The notes below the pieces were generated by a model. It did no database searches, was not told the origin of the DNA, and worked only from the letters and a program-made list of their open reading frames with translations. Position numbers and translations under genes: made by a program. From positions 2,592,001 through 2,650,000 of the forward strand of contig NZ_CP151943.1 in the NCBI RefSeq assembly GCF_038592905.1: a stretch of DNA of 58,000 nt, in the 5' to 3' direction. This document shows positions 19,394 through 31,346 of the stretch, piece by piece (positions within the stretch are counted from its first letter, which is position 1; the number at the start of each line of letters is the position of its first letter). Origin of the DNA: Neobacillus sp. FSL H8-0543. Its GTDB lineage: Bacteria > Bacillota > Bacilli > Bacillales > Cytobacillaceae.

Positions 19394-19422
19394 AAAGCTC
19401 GCTGTATAAGCGGGCTTTTTTT
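19394..19422 (+). terminator. Intrinsic terminator after rplL
   Basis: AAAGCTCGCT pairs with AGCGGGCTTT around GTATA (10 bp, one G-U) and is followed by seven T. It closes the rplJ-rplL transcript. Confidence 0.88.
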
Positions 19423-19479
19423 GGCTTAATTAAATTCCTCGATTACCTCAAAAATTTACTCTCCTCGGAGGTGAGTCAG

Positions 19480-20079
19480 TTGTCTGAACACTACTATTCT
19501 CGATCGCAGAAGGTTGAAAGTAATCCGAAATTTTGGGACTTCACCCTTCGTAATATACTCTTTCGCTTTAAAACCGATAACGGTGTTTTTTCGAAAAGAG
19601 AAGTAGATTTTGGCTCACGTTTATTGATTGAAGCTTTTGAATTGCCAGAGACGGCGGGGTCTATATTAGATGTAGGCTGTGGTTATGGTCCAATTGGGCT
19701 TTCGATAGCTAAGGATTTCCCTAATCGCATTGTACACATGATCGATATAAACGAAAGAGCGATCGAGCTAGCAAGAGGTAACGCTAGTCAAAATCAGATT
19801 AACAATGTTGAAATCTATGAAAGTGACCGTTTGTTAAATGTGAAAGAAACCCGTTTTGCAGCCGTTTTGACAAATCCGCCTATTAGAGCTGGGAAAAAGA
19901 CAGTCCATGAAATTTTTGAACAAAGCTATGAGCATCTGGCTACTGACGGCGAACTATGGGTAGTTATCCAAAAAAAGCAAGGTGCACCATCAGCTATAGA
20001 AAAGTTGCAAGAGCTATTTTCCACTGTTGAGACTGTAGACAAGTCTAAAGGATATTTCATAATTAAAGCAAAAAAATAA
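19480..20079 (+). CDS. ybxB: YbxB, RsmC-like class I SAM methyltransferase
   Basis: A 199-residue S-adenosylmethionine-dependent methyltransferase of the RsmC/RlmG type. Motif I is ILDVGCGYGPIGL and motif IV is TNPPIRAGK; the acidic loop MIDINERAIELA binds the cofactor. The NPP[FY] tetrapeptide is NPPI here. A 16S rRNA guanine target is plausible from the family but not proven. An in-frame GTG at 19471 lies inside the ribosome-binding site GGAGGTGA, so TTG at 19480 is chosen; this gives the expected start MSEHYYS. It sits between rplL and rpoB. Confidence 0.9.
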   Translation: MSEHYYSRSQKVESNPKFWDFTLRNILFRFKTDNGVFSKREVDFGSRLLIEAFELPETAGSILDVGCGYGPIGLSIAKDFPNRIVHMIDINERAIELARGNASQNQINNVEIYESDRLLNVKETRFAAVLTNPPIRAGKKTVHEIFEQSYEHLATDGELWVVIQKKQGAPSAIEKLQELFSTVETVDKSKGYFIIKAKK

Positions 20080-20080
20080 G

Positions 20081-20109
20081 TTGACTCCAAAAAGTCACTA
20101 TGTTAGCAT
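20081..20109 (+). promoter_or_regulatory. Sigma-A promoter of rpoB-rpoC
   Basis: TTGACT (20081-20086), a 17-bp spacer and TGTTAGCAT (extended -10, hexamer 20104-20109). It lies directly after ybxB and 230 nt before rpoB. Confidence 0.65.
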
Positions 20110-20224
20110 TATAAAATGCCATCATAATATTTTCCGAATTATTCCTATAAATACATAGATTTCTGGTATATAAATGGACTATTACGGAAATGATGACAAA
20201 ATAATAGCTAAAATGTGAAATTGT

Positions 20225-20259
20225 GGTTTTTAAGATATAAAAACCCTTTTTCTTTTTTT
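20225..20259 (+). terminator. Terminator-like hairpin in the rpoB leader
   Basis: GGTTTTTA (20225-20232) pairs with TAAAAACC (20238-20245) around AGATA, followed by CTTTTTCTTTTTTT. It resembles an intrinsic terminator but has few G-C pairs. It lies downstream of the predicted rpoBC promoter and about 80 nt before rpoB, so it could attenuate rpoBC, or stop ybxB transcripts. Confidence 0.5.
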
Positions 20260-20340
20260 GTCTGATGAAGGATGTTATTTTTTCTTTCTAAAGACGTAAA
20301 TAGAGTTTTATTATAACGCTTGATTTGAGGGGTGAATCAG

Positions 20341-23300
20341 TTGACAGGTCAACTAGTTCAGTATGGACGACACCGCCAACGTAGGAGTTACGCACGAATC
20401 AGTGAAGTTTTAGAGTTACCAAATCTTATTGAAATCCAAACCTCTTCGTATCAATGGTTTCTTGATGAGGGATTACGTGAAATGTTCCAGGATATTTCGC
20501 CAATTGAGGATTTTACAGGTAACCTATCACTAGAATTTATTGATTACAGCCTTGGCGAACCAAAATATTCTGTTGAAGAGTCAAAAGAGCGGGACGTTAC
20601 ATATTCAGCGCCTTTGCGTGTTAAAGTGCGTCTTGTAAACAAAGAAACAGGCGAAGTAAAAGATCAAGATGTTTTTATGGGCGATTTTCCACTTATGACG
20701 GAAACAGGTACGTTTGTCATTAACGGGGCAGAACGTGTTATTGTTTCACAGTTAGTGCGTTCACCGAGCGTATATTATAGTGGTAAGCTTGATAAAAATG
20801 GTAAGAGAGGATTTACAGCGACTGTAATTCCGAACCGCGGCGCTTGGCTTGAATATGAAACAGACGCCAAAGATGTCGTATATGTCAGAATAGATCGTAC
20901 TCGGAAACTGCCCGTTACGGTTCTTTTGCGTGCATTAGGCTTCGGTTCTGATCAGGAAATTATCGAATTGATTGGTGATAACGAGTATATTCGAAATACC
21001 CTTGAAAAGGACAACACGGAGGGTTCAGAAAAGGCGCTTCTTGAAATTTATGAACGACTGCGTCCTGGTGAACCGCCAACCGTAGAAAATGCTAAGAGTT
21101 TATTAGTATCAAGATTTTTTGATCCGAAGCGCTATGACCTTGCAAACGTAGGTCGTTATAAAATTAATAAAAAGCTTCATATTAAAAACCGTTTATTTAA
21201 TCAGCGCCTAGCTGAATCTCTAGGAGATCCAGAAACAGGAGAAATTATTGCGGAAAAAGGTACTTTGCTTGATAGAAGAAATCTTGACCGAATCATTCCT
21301 GCTTTGGAAAGAAATATTAACTTTAAAGGCTTCCATCCTTCTGGCGGCGTAGTGAAAGATGAAATTACTCTTCAAGGAATTAAAATCTTTGCTCCGAATG
21401 ATGATGGTGAAAAAGTAATTAATGTGTTAGGTAATGCGTATGTTGCAGAACCAATAAAGAATATTACTCCTGCGGATATCATCGCTTCCATCAGCTACTT
21501 CTTCAATTTATTGCATGGTGTAGGTGACACGGATGATATTGACCATTTAGGAAACAGACGTCTTCGTTCTGTTGGAGAATTGCTTCAAAACCAGTTCCGT
21601 ATCGGTCTATCACGGATGGAGCGTGTAGTTAGAGAAAGAATGTCGATTCAAGACACAGCGACAATTACACCGCAGCAATTAATTAATATTCGTCCTGTTA
21701 TTGCGTCAATCAAAGAGTTCTTTGGCAGTTCTCAATTATCACAATTTATGGACCAAACAAATCCGCTTGCTGAATTGACACACAAACGCCGTTTATCTGC
21801 GTTAGGACCTGGTGGTTTAACACGTGAACGTGCAGGATTTGAAGTGCGTGACGTTCATTATTCTCACTATGGCCGTATGTGTCCGATTGAGACGCCAGAG
21901 GGACCGAATATTGGATTGATTAACTCTCTTTCATCCTTTGCAAAGGTGAATCGGTTTGGTTTTATTGAAACACCATATCGCCGTATTGACCCTGACACTG
22001 GAAAAGTGACTAGTCGTATCGACTATTTAACAGCAGATGAAGAAGATAACTATGTTGTGGCACAGGCGAATTCTATTCTAAGTGATGATGGATCATTCGT
22101 AAATGCAGATGTAGTAGCGAGATTCCGCGGTGAAAACACTGTTGTAGATCGCAGTCGTATTGATTATATGGACGTATCACCAAAACAGGTTGTTTCTGCT
22201 GCAACTGCTTGTATCCCTTTCCTTGAAAACGATGACTCCAACCGTGCGCTTATGGGTGCGAACATGCAGCGTCAAGCTGTGCCGCTTATGCAGCCGGAAG
22301 CCCCTAGAGTTGGTACAGGTATGGAATATGTTTCTGGTAAAGACTCGGGTGCTGCTGTTATTTGTAAGCATGAGGGTATTGTTGAACATGTTGAAGCCCG
22401 TGAAGTTTGGGTCCGTCGTATTAACATTGTTGATGGGCAAGAAACCAAAGGGAACCTTGATAAATACCGCATGTTGAAATTCATTCGTTCTAACCAAGGT
22501 ACATGTTATAACCAACGCCCGATTGTTGCGGTGGGTAATCATGTAACAAAAGGTGAAATCTTAGCTGATGGACCATCGATGGAATTAGGCGAATTGGCAC
22601 TTGGCCGTAACGTTCTTGTTGCCTTTATGACATGGGATGGATATAACTATGAAGATGCCATCATCATGAGTGAACGTCTTGTGAAAGATGATGTGTATAC
22701 ATCTATTCATATAGAAGAATATGAGTCAGAATCTCGTGATACAAAGCTTGGACCAGAGGAAATCACACGTGATATTCCAAACGTAGGTGAAGATGCTCTT
22801 CGTAATTTAGATGAGCGCGGAATCATACGTACGGGTGCAGAAGTAAAAGATGGGGACCTGCTTGTTGGTAAAGTAACGCCAAAAGGGGTAACTGAACTAA
22901 CTGCAGAAGAACGCTTATTACATGCAATCTTCGGTGAAAAGGCACGTGAAGTTCGCGATACTTCACTACGCGTTCCACATGGCGGTGGTGGAATTGTTCA
23001 TGATGTTAAGGTCTTTAATCGTGAAGATGGTGATGAATTACCTCCAGGCGTAAATCAGCTTGTACGTGTTTATATCGTTCAGAAACGTAAGATTTCTGAG
23101 GGAGATAAGATGGCTGGACGTCATGGTAACAAAGGGGTAATCTCGCGTATATTGCCAGAAGAAGATATGCCATATATGCCTGACGGTACTCCTGTAGATA
23201 TTATGTTAAACCCGTTAGGTGTTCCTTCTCGTATGAACATCGGACAGGTGCTTGAACTTCATTTAGGGATGGCAGCAAGATCATTAGGCATTCACGTTGC

Positions 23301-23901
23301 ATCTCCAGTATTTGATGGTGCAACTGAAGAAGATGTATGGGAAACCATTGAAGAAGCAGGTATGTCCAGAGATGCTAAAACCGTGCTATATGATGGCCGT
23401 TCAGGGGAACCATTTGATAACCGTGTCTCTGTAGGTGTCATGTATATGATTAAACTTGCGCACATGGTTGATGATAAACTTCATGCTCGTTCAACAGGAC
23501 CATACTCCCTTGTTACGCAGCAGCCTCTTGGCGGAAAAGCGCAATTTGGCGGACAGCGTTTTGGTGAGATGGAAGTTTGGGCACTTGAAGCATACGGTGC
23601 AGCATACACACTTCAAGAAATTCTTACAGTTAAATCAGACGATGTTATTGGTCGTGTAAAAACGTATGAAGCAATCGTTAAGGGTGAAAACGTTCCAGAA
23701 CCAGGGGTTCCTGAATCGTTTAAAGTATTAATTAAAGAACTTCAGAGTCTGGGCATGGATGTAAAAATGCTGTCCAGCGATGAAAAAGAAATAGAGTTAC
23801 GTGATACGGAAGATGACGATGATCTGCAGCAGGTTGATACATTGAACGTCGTTCCAGAAACAAAGAACCTGGAATCTGAAAAGGTTGGTTCGAAAGAGTA
23901 G
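20341..23901 (+). CDS. rpoB: RpoB, RNA polymerase beta subunit
   Basis: RpoB forms one pincer of RNA polymerase and most of the active-site wall, and contains the rifampicin pocket. The 1186-residue protein shows the standard order: lobe and protrusion, fork with [20 protein letters not shown] and [12 protein letters not shown] (a rifampicin-sensitive-type sequence, with no common resistance replacement visible), the flap, and the C-terminal [19 protein letters not shown] clamp segment. The start is taken as TTG at 20341 (LTGQLVQYG, the family start), because GAGGGGTGA is correctly placed before it; a GTG at 20332 overlaps that site. The C terminus is acidic and variable. Confidence 0.97.
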   Translation: MTGQLVQYGRHRQRRSYARISEVLELPNLIEIQTSSYQWFLDEGLREMFQDISPIEDFTGNLSLEFIDYSLGEPKYSVEESKERDVTYSAPLRVKVRLVNKETGEVKDQDVFMGDFPLMTETGTFVINGAERVIVSQLVRSPSVYYSGKLDKNGKRGFTATVIPNRGAWLEYETDAKDVVYVRIDRTRKLPVTVLLRALGFGSDQEIIELIGDNEYIRNTLEKDNTEGSEKALLEIYERLRPGEPPTVENAKSLLVSRFFDPKRYDLANVGRYKINKKLHIKNRLFNQRLAESLGDPETGEIIAEKGTLLDRRNLDRIIPALERNINFKGFHPSGGVVKDEITLQGIKIFAPNDDGEKVINVLGNAYVAEPIKNITPADIIASISYFFNLLHGVGDTDDIDHLGNRRLRSVGELLQNQFRIGLSRMERVVRERMSIQDTATITPQQLINIRPVIASIKEFFGSSQLSQFMDQTNPLAELTHKRRLSALGPGGLTRERAGFEVRDVHYSHYGRMCPIETPEGPNIGLINSLSSFAKVNRFGFIETPYRRIDPDTGKVTSRIDYLTADEEDNYVVAQANSILSDDGSFVNADVVARFRGENTVVDRSRIDYMDVSPKQVVSAATACIPFLENDDSNRALMGANMQRQAVPLMQPEAPRVGTGMEYVSGKDSGAAVICKHEGIVEHVEAREVWVRRINIVDGQETKGNLDKYRMLKFIRSNQGTCYNQRPIVAVGNHVTKGEILADGPSMELGELALGRNVLVAFMTWDGYNYEDAIIMSERLVKDDVYTSIHIEEYESESRDTKLGPEEITRDIPNVGEDALRNLDERGIIRTGAEVKDGDLLVGKVTPKGVTELTAEERLLHAIFGEKAREVRDTSLRVPHGGGGIVHDVKVFNREDGDELPPGVNQLVRVYIVQKRKISEGDKMAGRHGNKGVISRILPEEDMPYMPDGTPVDIMLNPLGVPSRMNIGQVLELHLGMAARSLGIHVASPVFDGATEEDVWETIEEAGMSRDAKTVLYDGRSGEPFDNRVSVGVMYMIKLAHMVDDKLHARSTGPYSLVTQQPLGGKAQFGGQRFGEMEVWALEAYGAAYTLQEILTVKSDDVIGRVKTYEAIVKGENVPEPGVPESFKVLIKELQSLGMDVKMLSSDEKEIELRDTEDDDDLQQVDTLNVVPETKNLESEKVGSKE

Positions 23902-23912
23902 ATTTTAGATGC

Positions 23913-23994
23913 AGTGCACAGCCGGCGCAAAGGTTGTTAGAGAAAACTCGTAACAACCCTGGTTGTAAGCCTAGGCGTGGCTGAGCAGTGCACT
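23913..23994 (+). other. Structured spacer between rpoB and rpoC
   Basis: AGTGCAC plus AGCC (23913-23923) pair with GGCT (23979-23982) and GTGCACT (23988-23994). Inside, GGTTGTTA (23932-23939) pairs with TAACAACC (23951-23958), and GCCTAGGC (23969-23976) is self-complementary. The whole makes a branched fold within the 162-nt rpoB-rpoC gap. It lacks a T run, so it is not an intrinsic terminator; an RNase III-type processing site or mRNA stabiliser is possible. Confidence 0.5.
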
Positions 23995-24063
23995 CTCTTT
24001 ATTGTGTTTCTAGCTGCAGCTCAAAAAGGGTAAAACCTGGATATTAAAAGGGAGGTAGGCCCC

Positions 24064-27000
24064 TTGCTGGATGTTAATAATTTTGAGTATATGAAGATTG
24101 GTCTTGCATCACCGGATAAAATCCGTTCGTGGTCGTTTGGAGAAGTAAAAAAGCCTGAAACGATTAATTATCGTACATTAAAGCCTGAAAAGGATGGTTT
24201 ATTCTGTGAGAGAATTTTTGGTCCAACAAAGGACTGGGAATGTCACTGCGGAAAATATAAACGTGTAAGATACAAGGGCGTTGTTTGTGATCGATGTGGC
24301 GTTGAGGTAACGCGTGCGAAAGTTCGCCGCGAACGTATGGGTCATATTGAGCTTGCTGCCCCGGTTTCGCATATTTGGTACTTTAAAGGAATTCCAAGTC
24401 GAATGGGACTAGTTTTAGATATGTCACCGCGAGCTTTGGAGGAAATTATTTACTTTGCGTCCTATGTAGTAACGGAATCCGGTGATACTGCCCTTGATAG
24501 AAAACAACTCTTATCTGAAAAAGAATATCGGGCATATCGGGAAAAGTACGGAACTAAGTTCCAAGCTGCCATGGGTGCTGAAGCAATTAAAAAGCTTCTT
24601 TCAGATATCGATCTAAACAAGGAAGTTGAAGCGCTAAAGGAAGAATTAAAAACGGCACAAGGACAGCGTCGTACACGTGCAATTAAGCGCCTTGAGGTTT
24701 TAGAGGCATTCCGCGGTTCTGGAAATGAACCATCGTGGATGGTTCTTGATGTGCTTCCTGTAATTCCGCCGGAACTTCGTCCAATGGTTCAATTGGATGG
24801 CGGAAGATTTGCAACTTCTGACTTAAACGATCTTTACCGCCGTGTGATTAACCGGAACAACCGCTTAAAGCGTTTATTAGATCTTGGAGCACCTAGCATA
24901 ATTGTACAAAACGAGAAGCGGATGCTGCAAGAAGCAGTAGATGCACTGATTGATAATGGGCGCCGCGGCCGACCGGTAACGGGACCAGGTAACCGTCCGT
25001 TAAAATCACTTTCACATATGTTAAAAGGTAAACAAGGACGTTTCCGTCAAAACCTGCTCGGTAAACGCGTTGATTACTCTGGCCGTTCAGTAATCGTCGT
25101 TGGTCCAAATTTAAAAATGTATCAATGTGGTCTTCCAAAGGAAATGGCTCTTGAACTATTTAAGCCATTTGTAATGAAAGAGCTAGTTGAAAAAGGTTTA
25201 GCGCATAATATTAAATCTGCAAAACGAAAGATCGAAAGAGTATCTCCAGATGTCTGGGATGTACTTGAAGATGTCATTCGTGAGCATCCAGTTCTATTAA
25301 ACCGTGCCCCAACGTTACACAGACTAGGGATTCAGGCGTTTGAACCGACCCTCGTTGAAGGAAGGGCAATCCGTCTTCATCCACTTGTATGTACAGCATA
25401 CAACGCGGACTTTGATGGTGACCAAATGGCGGTTCACGTACCGCTTTCGTCAGAAGCACAAGCAGAAGCAAGACTTTTAATGTTGGCAGCTCAAAATATT
25501 TTGAACCCTAAAGATGGAAAACCTGTTGTTACACCTTCTCAGGATATGGTGCTAGGTAACTACTACCTAACACTTGAGAGAGAAGGCGCTATTGGCGAGG
25601 GTATGGTCTTTAAGGATACAAATGAAGCATTAATTGCCTATCAAAATGGCTATGTCCATCTGCATACGCGTGTGGCTGTCTACGCTGGCTCACTTGATAA
25701 CGAAACATTGACTGAAGAACAAAACAAAAAGCTGCTAATTACAACTGTTGGTAAACTTGTGTTTAATGAAATTCTTCCGAAGTCTTTTCCGTATATCAAT
25801 GAACCGACTAGACACAACCTTGAAGTCGAAACACCTGAAAAGTATTTCGTTGAAAAAGGTGAAGATGTCTTAGCAAGAATTAAAGAAATGCCATTGATTG
25901 ATCCATTCAAGAAGAAAATACTTGGAAACATCATCGCAGAGGTATTTAAAAGATTTAAAATTACAGAAACATCTAAAATGCTAGATCGCATGAAGGACCT
26001 AGGATTTAAATATTCTACAAAAGCTGGTATCACTGTTGGTGTGGCCGACATCGTAGTACTTGAAGAAAAACAAGTAATTCTAGATGAAGGTCAAAATAAA
26101 GTGGATAACGTCATGAAACAATTTAGACGTGGTTTAATTACTGAAGAAGAGCGTTATGACAGAGTTATCGCTATTTGGAGTCAAGCAAAAGATACTATTC
26201 AAGGAAAACTAATGAAGTCCCTGAATAAATCCAATCCAATTTTTATGATGAGTGATTCAGGTGCCCGTGGTAACGCATCTAACTTTACTCAGCTTGCGGG
26301 TATGCGTGGTCTGATGGCTAACCCGGCAGGACGGATTATCGAATTACCAATCAAATCAAGTTTCCGTGAAGGCTTAACAGTTTTAGAGTACTTTATTTCC
26401 ACGCATGGTGCCCGTAAAGGTCTTGCGGATACGGCTCTAAAAACGGCTGACTCTGGTTACTTAACACGTCGACTGGTTGATGTTGCACAAGATGTAATTG
26501 TACGTGATGATGATTGTGGAACAGATCGCGGTTTACTAATCAAATCCCTAAAGGATGGCACTGAAGTAATTGAATCATTAGAGGAGCGTTTAATCGGACG
26601 ATATGCACGAAATGCGATTAAACATCCAGATACAAACAAAGTAATAGTACCTGAAAATGGTCTTATTACAGAAGAGCTGGCAGAAACGATTGTTGGCTCA
26701 GGAATTGAAGAAGTAAAAATACGCTCAGCGTTTACATGTAATACTCGTCATGGAGTATGTAAAAAATGTTATGGACGTAACTTAGCTACTGGTCAAGAGG
26801 TTGAAGTTGGAGAAGCGGTAGGTATTATTGCTGCCCAATCAATCGGTGAACCAGGAACACAGTTAACCATGCGTACTTTCCATACCGGTGGAGTTGCAGG
26901 TGACGATATTACTCAAGGTCTTCCGCGTATTCAGGAAATCTTTGAGGCACGTAATCCTAAAGGGGTTGCTGTTATTTCAGAAATCGATGGTGTTGTGGTA

Positions 27001-27663
27001 GGTATTAATGAGGGCAAAGATCGCCAACACGAGATTGTGGTCCAAGGTGAAGTTGAGTCCCGGACGTATAATGCTCCATATACAGCTCGAGTAAAAGTAG
27101 CAGTAAACGACAAAATAGAACGCGGTCAAGAATTAACCGAGGGTTCTATTGACCCTAAAGAATTAATTAAGGTAAAAGATGTTAATGCTGTTCAAGAATA
27201 TTTATTACGTGAGGTTCAAAAGGTTTATCGTATGCAGGGTGTTGAAATTGGTGATAAGCACGTTGAAGTAATGGTTCGTCAAATGCTTCGTAAGGTTCGT
27301 GTTGTAGATGCGGGCGAAACAAATGTACTTCCTGGTACACTGCTTGACATCCACCAATTTACAGATGCAAACGAAAAAGCTTTATTAAGCGGGAAACTAC
27401 CTGCTACTGGACGTCCGGTATTACTTGGAATTACAAAAGCATCACTAGAAACAGATTCATTCTTATCCGCTGCGTCCTTCCAAGAAACAACAAGAGTTCT
27501 TACAGATGCTGCTATAAAAGGTAAACGTGATGAATTACTAGGATTGAAAGAAAATGTTATCATCGGTAAACTTGTACCAGCAGGAACAGGAATGCCTCGC
27601 TATCGCAAAGCAGAGCCTGTTTTACGAGATACAACTTCCGAAGAAACAGTAACAATCGATTAA
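24064..27663 (+). CDS. rpoC: RpoC, RNA polymerase beta' subunit
   Basis: RpoC supplies the catalytic centre. The N-terminal zinc ribbon ([19 protein letters not shown], residues about 60-78), the lid and rudder region, and the invariant magnesium loop [12 protein letters not shown] are intact; the trigger-loop and bridge-helix region includes [20 protein letters not shown]. The second zinc site is formed by [15 protein letters not shown]. Length is 1199 residues. The start is TTG at 24064 after GGGAGGTAGG, giving the family start [10 protein letters not shown]. It is co-transcribed with rpoB across the structured spacer. Confidence 0.97.
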   Translation: MLDVNNFEYMKIGLASPDKIRSWSFGEVKKPETINYRTLKPEKDGLFCERIFGPTKDWECHCGKYKRVRYKGVVCDRCGVEVTRAKVRRERMGHIELAAPVSHIWYFKGIPSRMGLVLDMSPRALEEIIYFASYVVTESGDTALDRKQLLSEKEYRAYREKYGTKFQAAMGAEAIKKLLSDIDLNKEVEALKEELKTAQGQRRTRAIKRLEVLEAFRGSGNEPSWMVLDVLPVIPPELRPMVQLDGGRFATSDLNDLYRRVINRNNRLKRLLDLGAPSIIVQNEKRMLQEAVDALIDNGRRGRPVTGPGNRPLKSLSHMLKGKQGRFRQNLLGKRVDYSGRSVIVVGPNLKMYQCGLPKEMALELFKPFVMKELVEKGLAHNIKSAKRKIERVSPDVWDVLEDVIREHPVLLNRAPTLHRLGIQAFEPTLVEGRAIRLHPLVCTAYNADFDGDQMAVHVPLSSEAQAEARLLMLAAQNILNPKDGKPVVTPSQDMVLGNYYLTLEREGAIGEGMVFKDTNEALIAYQNGYVHLHTRVAVYAGSLDNETLTEEQNKKLLITTVGKLVFNEILPKSFPYINEPTRHNLEVETPEKYFVEKGEDVLARIKEMPLIDPFKKKILGNIIAEVFKRFKITETSKMLDRMKDLGFKYSTKAGITVGVADIVVLEEKQVILDEGQNKVDNVMKQFRRGLITEEERYDRVIAIWSQAKDTIQGKLMKSLNKSNPIFMMSDSGARGNASNFTQLAGMRGLMANPAGRIIELPIKSSFREGLTVLEYFISTHGARKGLADTALKTADSGYLTRRLVDVAQDVIVRDDDCGTDRGLLIKSLKDGTEVIESLEERLIGRYARNAIKHPDTNKVIVPENGLITEELAETIVGSGIEEVKIRSAFTCNTRHGVCKKCYGRNLATGQEVEVGEAVGIIAAQSIGEPGTQLTMRTFHTGGVAGDDITQGLPRIQEIFEARNPKGVAVISEIDGVVVGINEGKDRQHEIVVQGEVESRTYNAPYTARVKVAVNDKIERGQELTEGSIDPKELIKVKDVNAVQEYLLREVQKVYRMQGVEIGDKHVEVMVRQMLRKVRVVDAGETNVLPGTLLDIHQFTDANEKALLSGKLPATGRPVLLGITKASLETDSFLSAASFQETTRVLTDAAIKGKRDELLGLKENVIIGKLVPAGTGMPRYRKAEPVLRDTTSEETVTID

Positions 27664-27677
27664 ATTAACTTTGATTT

Positions 27678-27710
27678 GCGGTATTTGCTCCTAGAGCAGG
27701 TACCGCATTT
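27678..27710 (+). terminator. Hairpin after rpoC
   Basis: GCGGTA-TT-TGCTC-CTA-GAGCA-GG-TACCGC forms a long interrupted stem followed by only ATTTT. It is a probable but weak terminator at the end of rpoBC. Confidence 0.45.
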
Positions 27711-27757
27711 TAAAGGAATATCTATAAACATATTTTAAATTTTTTTATTTACTATTG

Positions 27758-27786
27758 TTGACATCTCTTTTAGAAGATGGTAACAT
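27758..27786 (+). promoter_or_regulatory. Sigma-A promoter of the L7Ae-like gene and str operon
   Basis: TTGACA (27758-27763), 17-bp spacer, TGGTAACAT (extended -10, hexamer 27781-27786). It lies about 45 nt upstream of the ybxF start and can feed rpsL-rpsG-fusA. Confidence 0.75.
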
Positions 27787-27830
27787 ATCAAAGGTGCTCC
27801 TATTCACCTGTTACTTTGGAGGATATGGAA

Positions 27831-28079
27831 ATGTCTTATGAAAAAGTATTACAGGCACAAAAGATTATTATAGGAACAAAACGCACAGTCAAAGCATTAA
27901 AAGACGGCTATGTCCGGGAGTTGATCGTTGCCAACGATGCTGAGCCCAAAGTTACAGCATTGGTTGTTAATCAAGCCCATGAAATGGAAGTTCCAATTAT
28001 TTATGTTGACTCAATGAAAAAACTTGGGAAAGCATGCGGAATAGAAGTTAGTGCCTCAGCTGTTGCAATTATCCGTTAA
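27831..28079 (+). CDS. ybxF: L7Ae-family K-turn-binding protein (YbxF type)
   Basis: This 82-residue protein belongs to the L7Ae/L30e/S12e family: [26 protein letters not shown] followed by the C-terminal [20 protein letters not shown], which holds the K-turn contact loop. Bacillus YbxF binds K-turn RNA in vitro; its cellular role is not settled. An upstream in-frame ATG at 27777 falls inside the promoter, so the start at 27831 after GGAGGATATGGAA is used. It precedes rpsL, as in B. subtilis. Confidence 0.92.
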   Translation: MSYEKVLQAQKIIIGTKRTVKALKDGYVRELIVANDAEPKVTALVVNQAHEMEVPIIYVDSMKKLGKACGIEVSASAVAIIR

Positions 28080-28098
28080 AAACTGTTTTTGTAGATAG

Positions 28099-28605
<507 letters not shown>

Positions 28606-28644
28606 TACAAACTATAAGCAGCTTTCTTGAAAGGAGGAAATTTT

Positions 28645-29115
28645 ATGCCACGTAAAGGTCCTGTAGCAAAAAGAGATGTATTACCAGATCCATTATACAA
28701 TTCTAAGCTAATTACTCGTCTAATCAACAAAATGATGGTTGACGGTAAAAGAGGTAAATCACAAGCAATACTTTATTCTGCATTTGAAACGATTCGTGAG
28801 CGTTCGGGTAAAGAACCAATGGAAGTTTTCGAAGCAGCGCTTAAAAATATCATGCCTGTATTAGAGGTAAAAGCACGCCGTGTTGGTGGAGCAAACTACC
28901 AAGTACCAATTGAGGTGCGTCCTGATCGTAGAACAACACTTGGTCTTCGTTGGTTAGTTAACTATGCGCGTCTTCGCGGTGAAAAAACAATGGAAGAGCG
29001 TTTAGCTAATGAAATCATGGATGCAGCAAATAGTACTGGCGCATCTGTTAAGAAACGTGAAGATACACACAAAATGGCAGAAGCAAACAAAGCGTTTGCT
29101 CACTATCGTTGGTAA
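28645..29115 (+). CDS. rpsG: Ribosomal protein S7
   Basis: S7 nucleates assembly of the 30S head and contacts E-site tRNA. The 156-residue sequence starts [20 protein letters not shown] and has the family segments [17 protein letters not shown] and [20 protein letters not shown] helix ([19 protein letters not shown]). Start ATG follows AAAGGAGGAAA; the upstream ATG at 28627 overlaps this site. It lies between rpsL and fusA in the str operon. Confidence 0.97.
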   Translation: MPRKGPVAKRDVLPDPLYNSKLITRLINKMMVDGKRGKSQAILYSAFETIRERSGKEPMEVFEAALKNIMPVLEVKARRVGGANYQVPIEVRPDRRTTLGLRWLVNYARLRGEKTMEERLANEIMDAANSTGASVKKREDTHKMAEANKAFAHYRW

Positions 29116-29142
29116 TTTTAACCTAGGAAGGGGAAAGACCCA

Positions 29143-31221
29143 ATGGCAAGAGAGTTCTCCTTAAAAAATACTCGTAATATCGGTATCATGGCACATATTG
29201 ATGCCGGTAAAACAACAACCACTGAGCGTGTCCTTTATTACACTGGTCGTATTCATAAGATTGGTGAAACGCATGAAGGTGCATCTCAGATGGACTGGAT
29301 GGAGCAGGAACAAGAGCGTGGAATCACAATCACTTCTGCTGCAACAACTGCACAATGGCACGGCCACCGTGTAAACATCATTGACACACCGGGACACGTA
29401 GACTTCACAATCGAAGTTGAACGTTCACTTCGTGTTCTTGATGGCGCGGTAGCTGTACTTGATGCACAATCTGGTGTTGAGCCTCAAACTGAAACAGTTT
29501 GGCGTCAAGCAACAACTTATGGTGTACCACGTGTAGTATTTGTTAACAAAATGGATAAAATCGGTGCAGACTTCTTGTATTCAGTTGGAACTATCCATGA
29601 TCGTTTACAAGCAAATGCTCATCCAATTCAGTTACCAATTGGTGCTGAGGATCAATTCCATGCAATCATTGACCTAGTTGAAATGAATGCAGTTTTCTAC
29701 GCAGATGACTTAGGTGAGAATATCGAGGTTCGTGAAATTCCTGAAGAACATCGTGAACTAGCTGAAGAATACCGCGAGAAATTAGTTGAAGCAGTTGCAG
29801 AACTTGATGAAGAGTTAATGGAAAAATACCTTAACGGTGAGGAAATCACTAAAGAAGAGCTGAAAGCTGGCATTCGTAAAGGTACTGTTAATGTTGAATT
29901 CTACCCTGTTATCTGTGGATCAGCATTCAAAAACAAAGGTGTTCAATTAATGCTTGATGCTGTAGTTGACTATCTCCCATCTCCGTTAGATGTACCTGCA
30001 ATCAAAGGTACACTACCTGATTCAGATGAAGAAGTTTTGCGTCATTCAGATGATGATGAGCCATTCTCAGCGCTAGCGTTTAAAGTTATGACGGACCCTT
30101 ATGTTGGTAAATTAACATTCTTCCGTGTATACTCTGGAACCTTAGACGCTGGATCATATGTCCAAAACTCTACAAAAGGCAAACGTGAGCGTGTTGGACG
30201 TATTCTACAAATGCATGCGAATAGCCGTCAGGAAATCGCTAAGGTTTACTCCGGTGACATTGCTGCTGCTGTAGGATTGAAAGATACAACAACTGGTGAT
30301 ACTCTATGTGATGATAAGAACCTTGTTATCTTAGAGTCAATGGTATTCCCTGAACCAGTAATTCAACTTTCAGTTGAACCAAAATCTAAAGCAGACCAAG
30401 ATAAAATGAGTACTGCTTTACAAAAACTGCAAGAGGAAGATCCTTCTTTCCGTGCACATACAGATGTTGAAACTGGTCAAACAATCATCGCTGGTATGGG
30501 TGAACTTCACCTGGATATCCTCGTTGATCGTATGCGCCGTGAATTTAAGGTTGAAGCTAATGTAGGTGCACCACAGGTTGCGTATCGTGAAACTTTCCGT
30601 TCTTCTGCATCAGTTGAAGGTAAGTTCGCTCGTCAATCTGGTGGACGCGGACAATATGGTCACGTTTGGATTGAATTCTCACCTAATGATGAAGGTAAGG
30701 GCTTCGAATTTATTAATGGTATTGTTGGTGGTGTTGTTCCTCGTGAATACATCCCAGCTGTTCAAGCAGGTCTTATTGATTCGCTTGATAGAGGTGTTCT
30801 TGCTGGTTATCCTTTAGTTGATATTAAAGCAAAATTATTTGATGGATCATACCATGATGTTGACTCATCTGAAATGGCATTTAAAATTGCTGCTTCAATG
30901 GCTCTTAAAAACGCTGCTTCTAAATGTAGCCCTGTAATTCTTGAACCTGTCATGAAGGTTGAAGTTATTATTCCAGAGGAATACTTAGGAGATATCATGG
31001 GACAAGTTACTGCTCGTCGCGGACGCGTTGAAGGTATGGACGCACGCGGTAATGCACAGGTTGTTCGTGCGATGGTTCCACTTTCAGAAATGTTTGGTTA
31101 TGCTACATCACTTCGTTCAAGTACGCAAGGTCGCGGAGTATTCTCTATGACCTTTGATCACTATGAAGAAGTTCCAAAATCAATTTCTGAAGAAATTATC
31201 AAAAAAAGTAAAGGTGAATAA
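29143..31221 (+). CDS. fusA: Elongation factor G
   Basis: EF-G catalyses GTP-driven translocation and, with RRF, ribosome recycling. The G domain has P-loop [10 protein letters not shown] (residues about 18-27), switch [10 protein letters not shown] and NKMD; domains II to V follow with [15 protein letters not shown] (domain IV) and [17 protein letters not shown]. Length is 692 residues. The start has GGAAGGGG. No fusidic-acid-resistance change is evident by eye. It is the last gene of the str run before the separate tuf promoter. Confidence 0.97.
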   Translation: MAREFSLKNTRNIGIMAHIDAGKTTTTERVLYYTGRIHKIGETHEGASQMDWMEQEQERGITITSAATTAQWHGHRVNIIDTPGHVDFTIEVERSLRVLDGAVAVLDAQSGVEPQTETVWRQATTYGVPRVVFVNKMDKIGADFLYSVGTIHDRLQANAHPIQLPIGAEDQFHAIIDLVEMNAVFYADDLGENIEVREIPEEHRELAEEYREKLVEAVAELDEELMEKYLNGEEITKEELKAGIRKGTVNVEFYPVICGSAFKNKGVQLMLDAVVDYLPSPLDVPAIKGTLPDSDEEVLRHSDDDEPFSALAFKVMTDPYVGKLTFFRVYSGTLDAGSYVQNSTKGKRERVGRILQMHANSRQEIAKVYSGDIAAAVGLKDTTTGDTLCDDKNLVILESMVFPEPVIQLSVEPKSKADQDKMSTALQKLQEEDPSFRAHTDVETGQTIIAGMGELHLDILVDRMRREFKVEANVGAPQVAYRETFRSSASVEGKFARQSGGRGQYGHVWIEFSPNDEGKGFEFINGIVGGVVPREYIPAVQAGLIDSLDRGVLAGYPLVDIKAKLFDGSYHDVDSSEMAFKIAASMALKNAASKCSPVILEPVMKVEVIIPEEYLGDIMGQVTARRGRVEGMDARGNAQVVRAMVPLSEMFGYATSLRSSTQGRGVFSMTFDHYEEVPKSISEEIIKKSKGE

Positions 31222-31250
31222 TTGATTTTCGCCTTTCTATAAAGTATAAC
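31222..31250 (+). promoter_or_regulatory. Promoter of tuf
   Basis: TTGATT (31222-31227), a 17-bp spacer and TATAAC (31245-31250), starting right after the fusA stop. It gives tuf its own expression in addition to read-through. Confidence 0.6.
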
Positions 31251-31263
31251 TACTTATGAATAC

Positions 31264-31305
31264 GTGGAAGCTGTGATATGGGACAAACCATTACACGGCT
31301 TCCAC
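31264..31305 (+). other. Stem-loop in the tuf leader
   Basis: GTGGAAGC (31264-31271) pairs perfectly with GCTTCCAC (31298-31305), and TGTG/CACG can extend the stem inwards. There is no T run directly after it. It lies between the predicted tuf promoter and the tuf ribosome-binding site and could stabilise the mRNA or act as a processing site. Confidence 0.55.
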
Positions 31306-31346
31306 ACGAAATACTTAATTTTTCTAATTTAAAGGAGGATTTCCTA

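Noticed and set aside
21720..21830. Rifampicin-resistance allele in rpoB
   Set aside because: The cluster I sequence reads as the sensitive type, with the usual Q, D, H, R and S residues.
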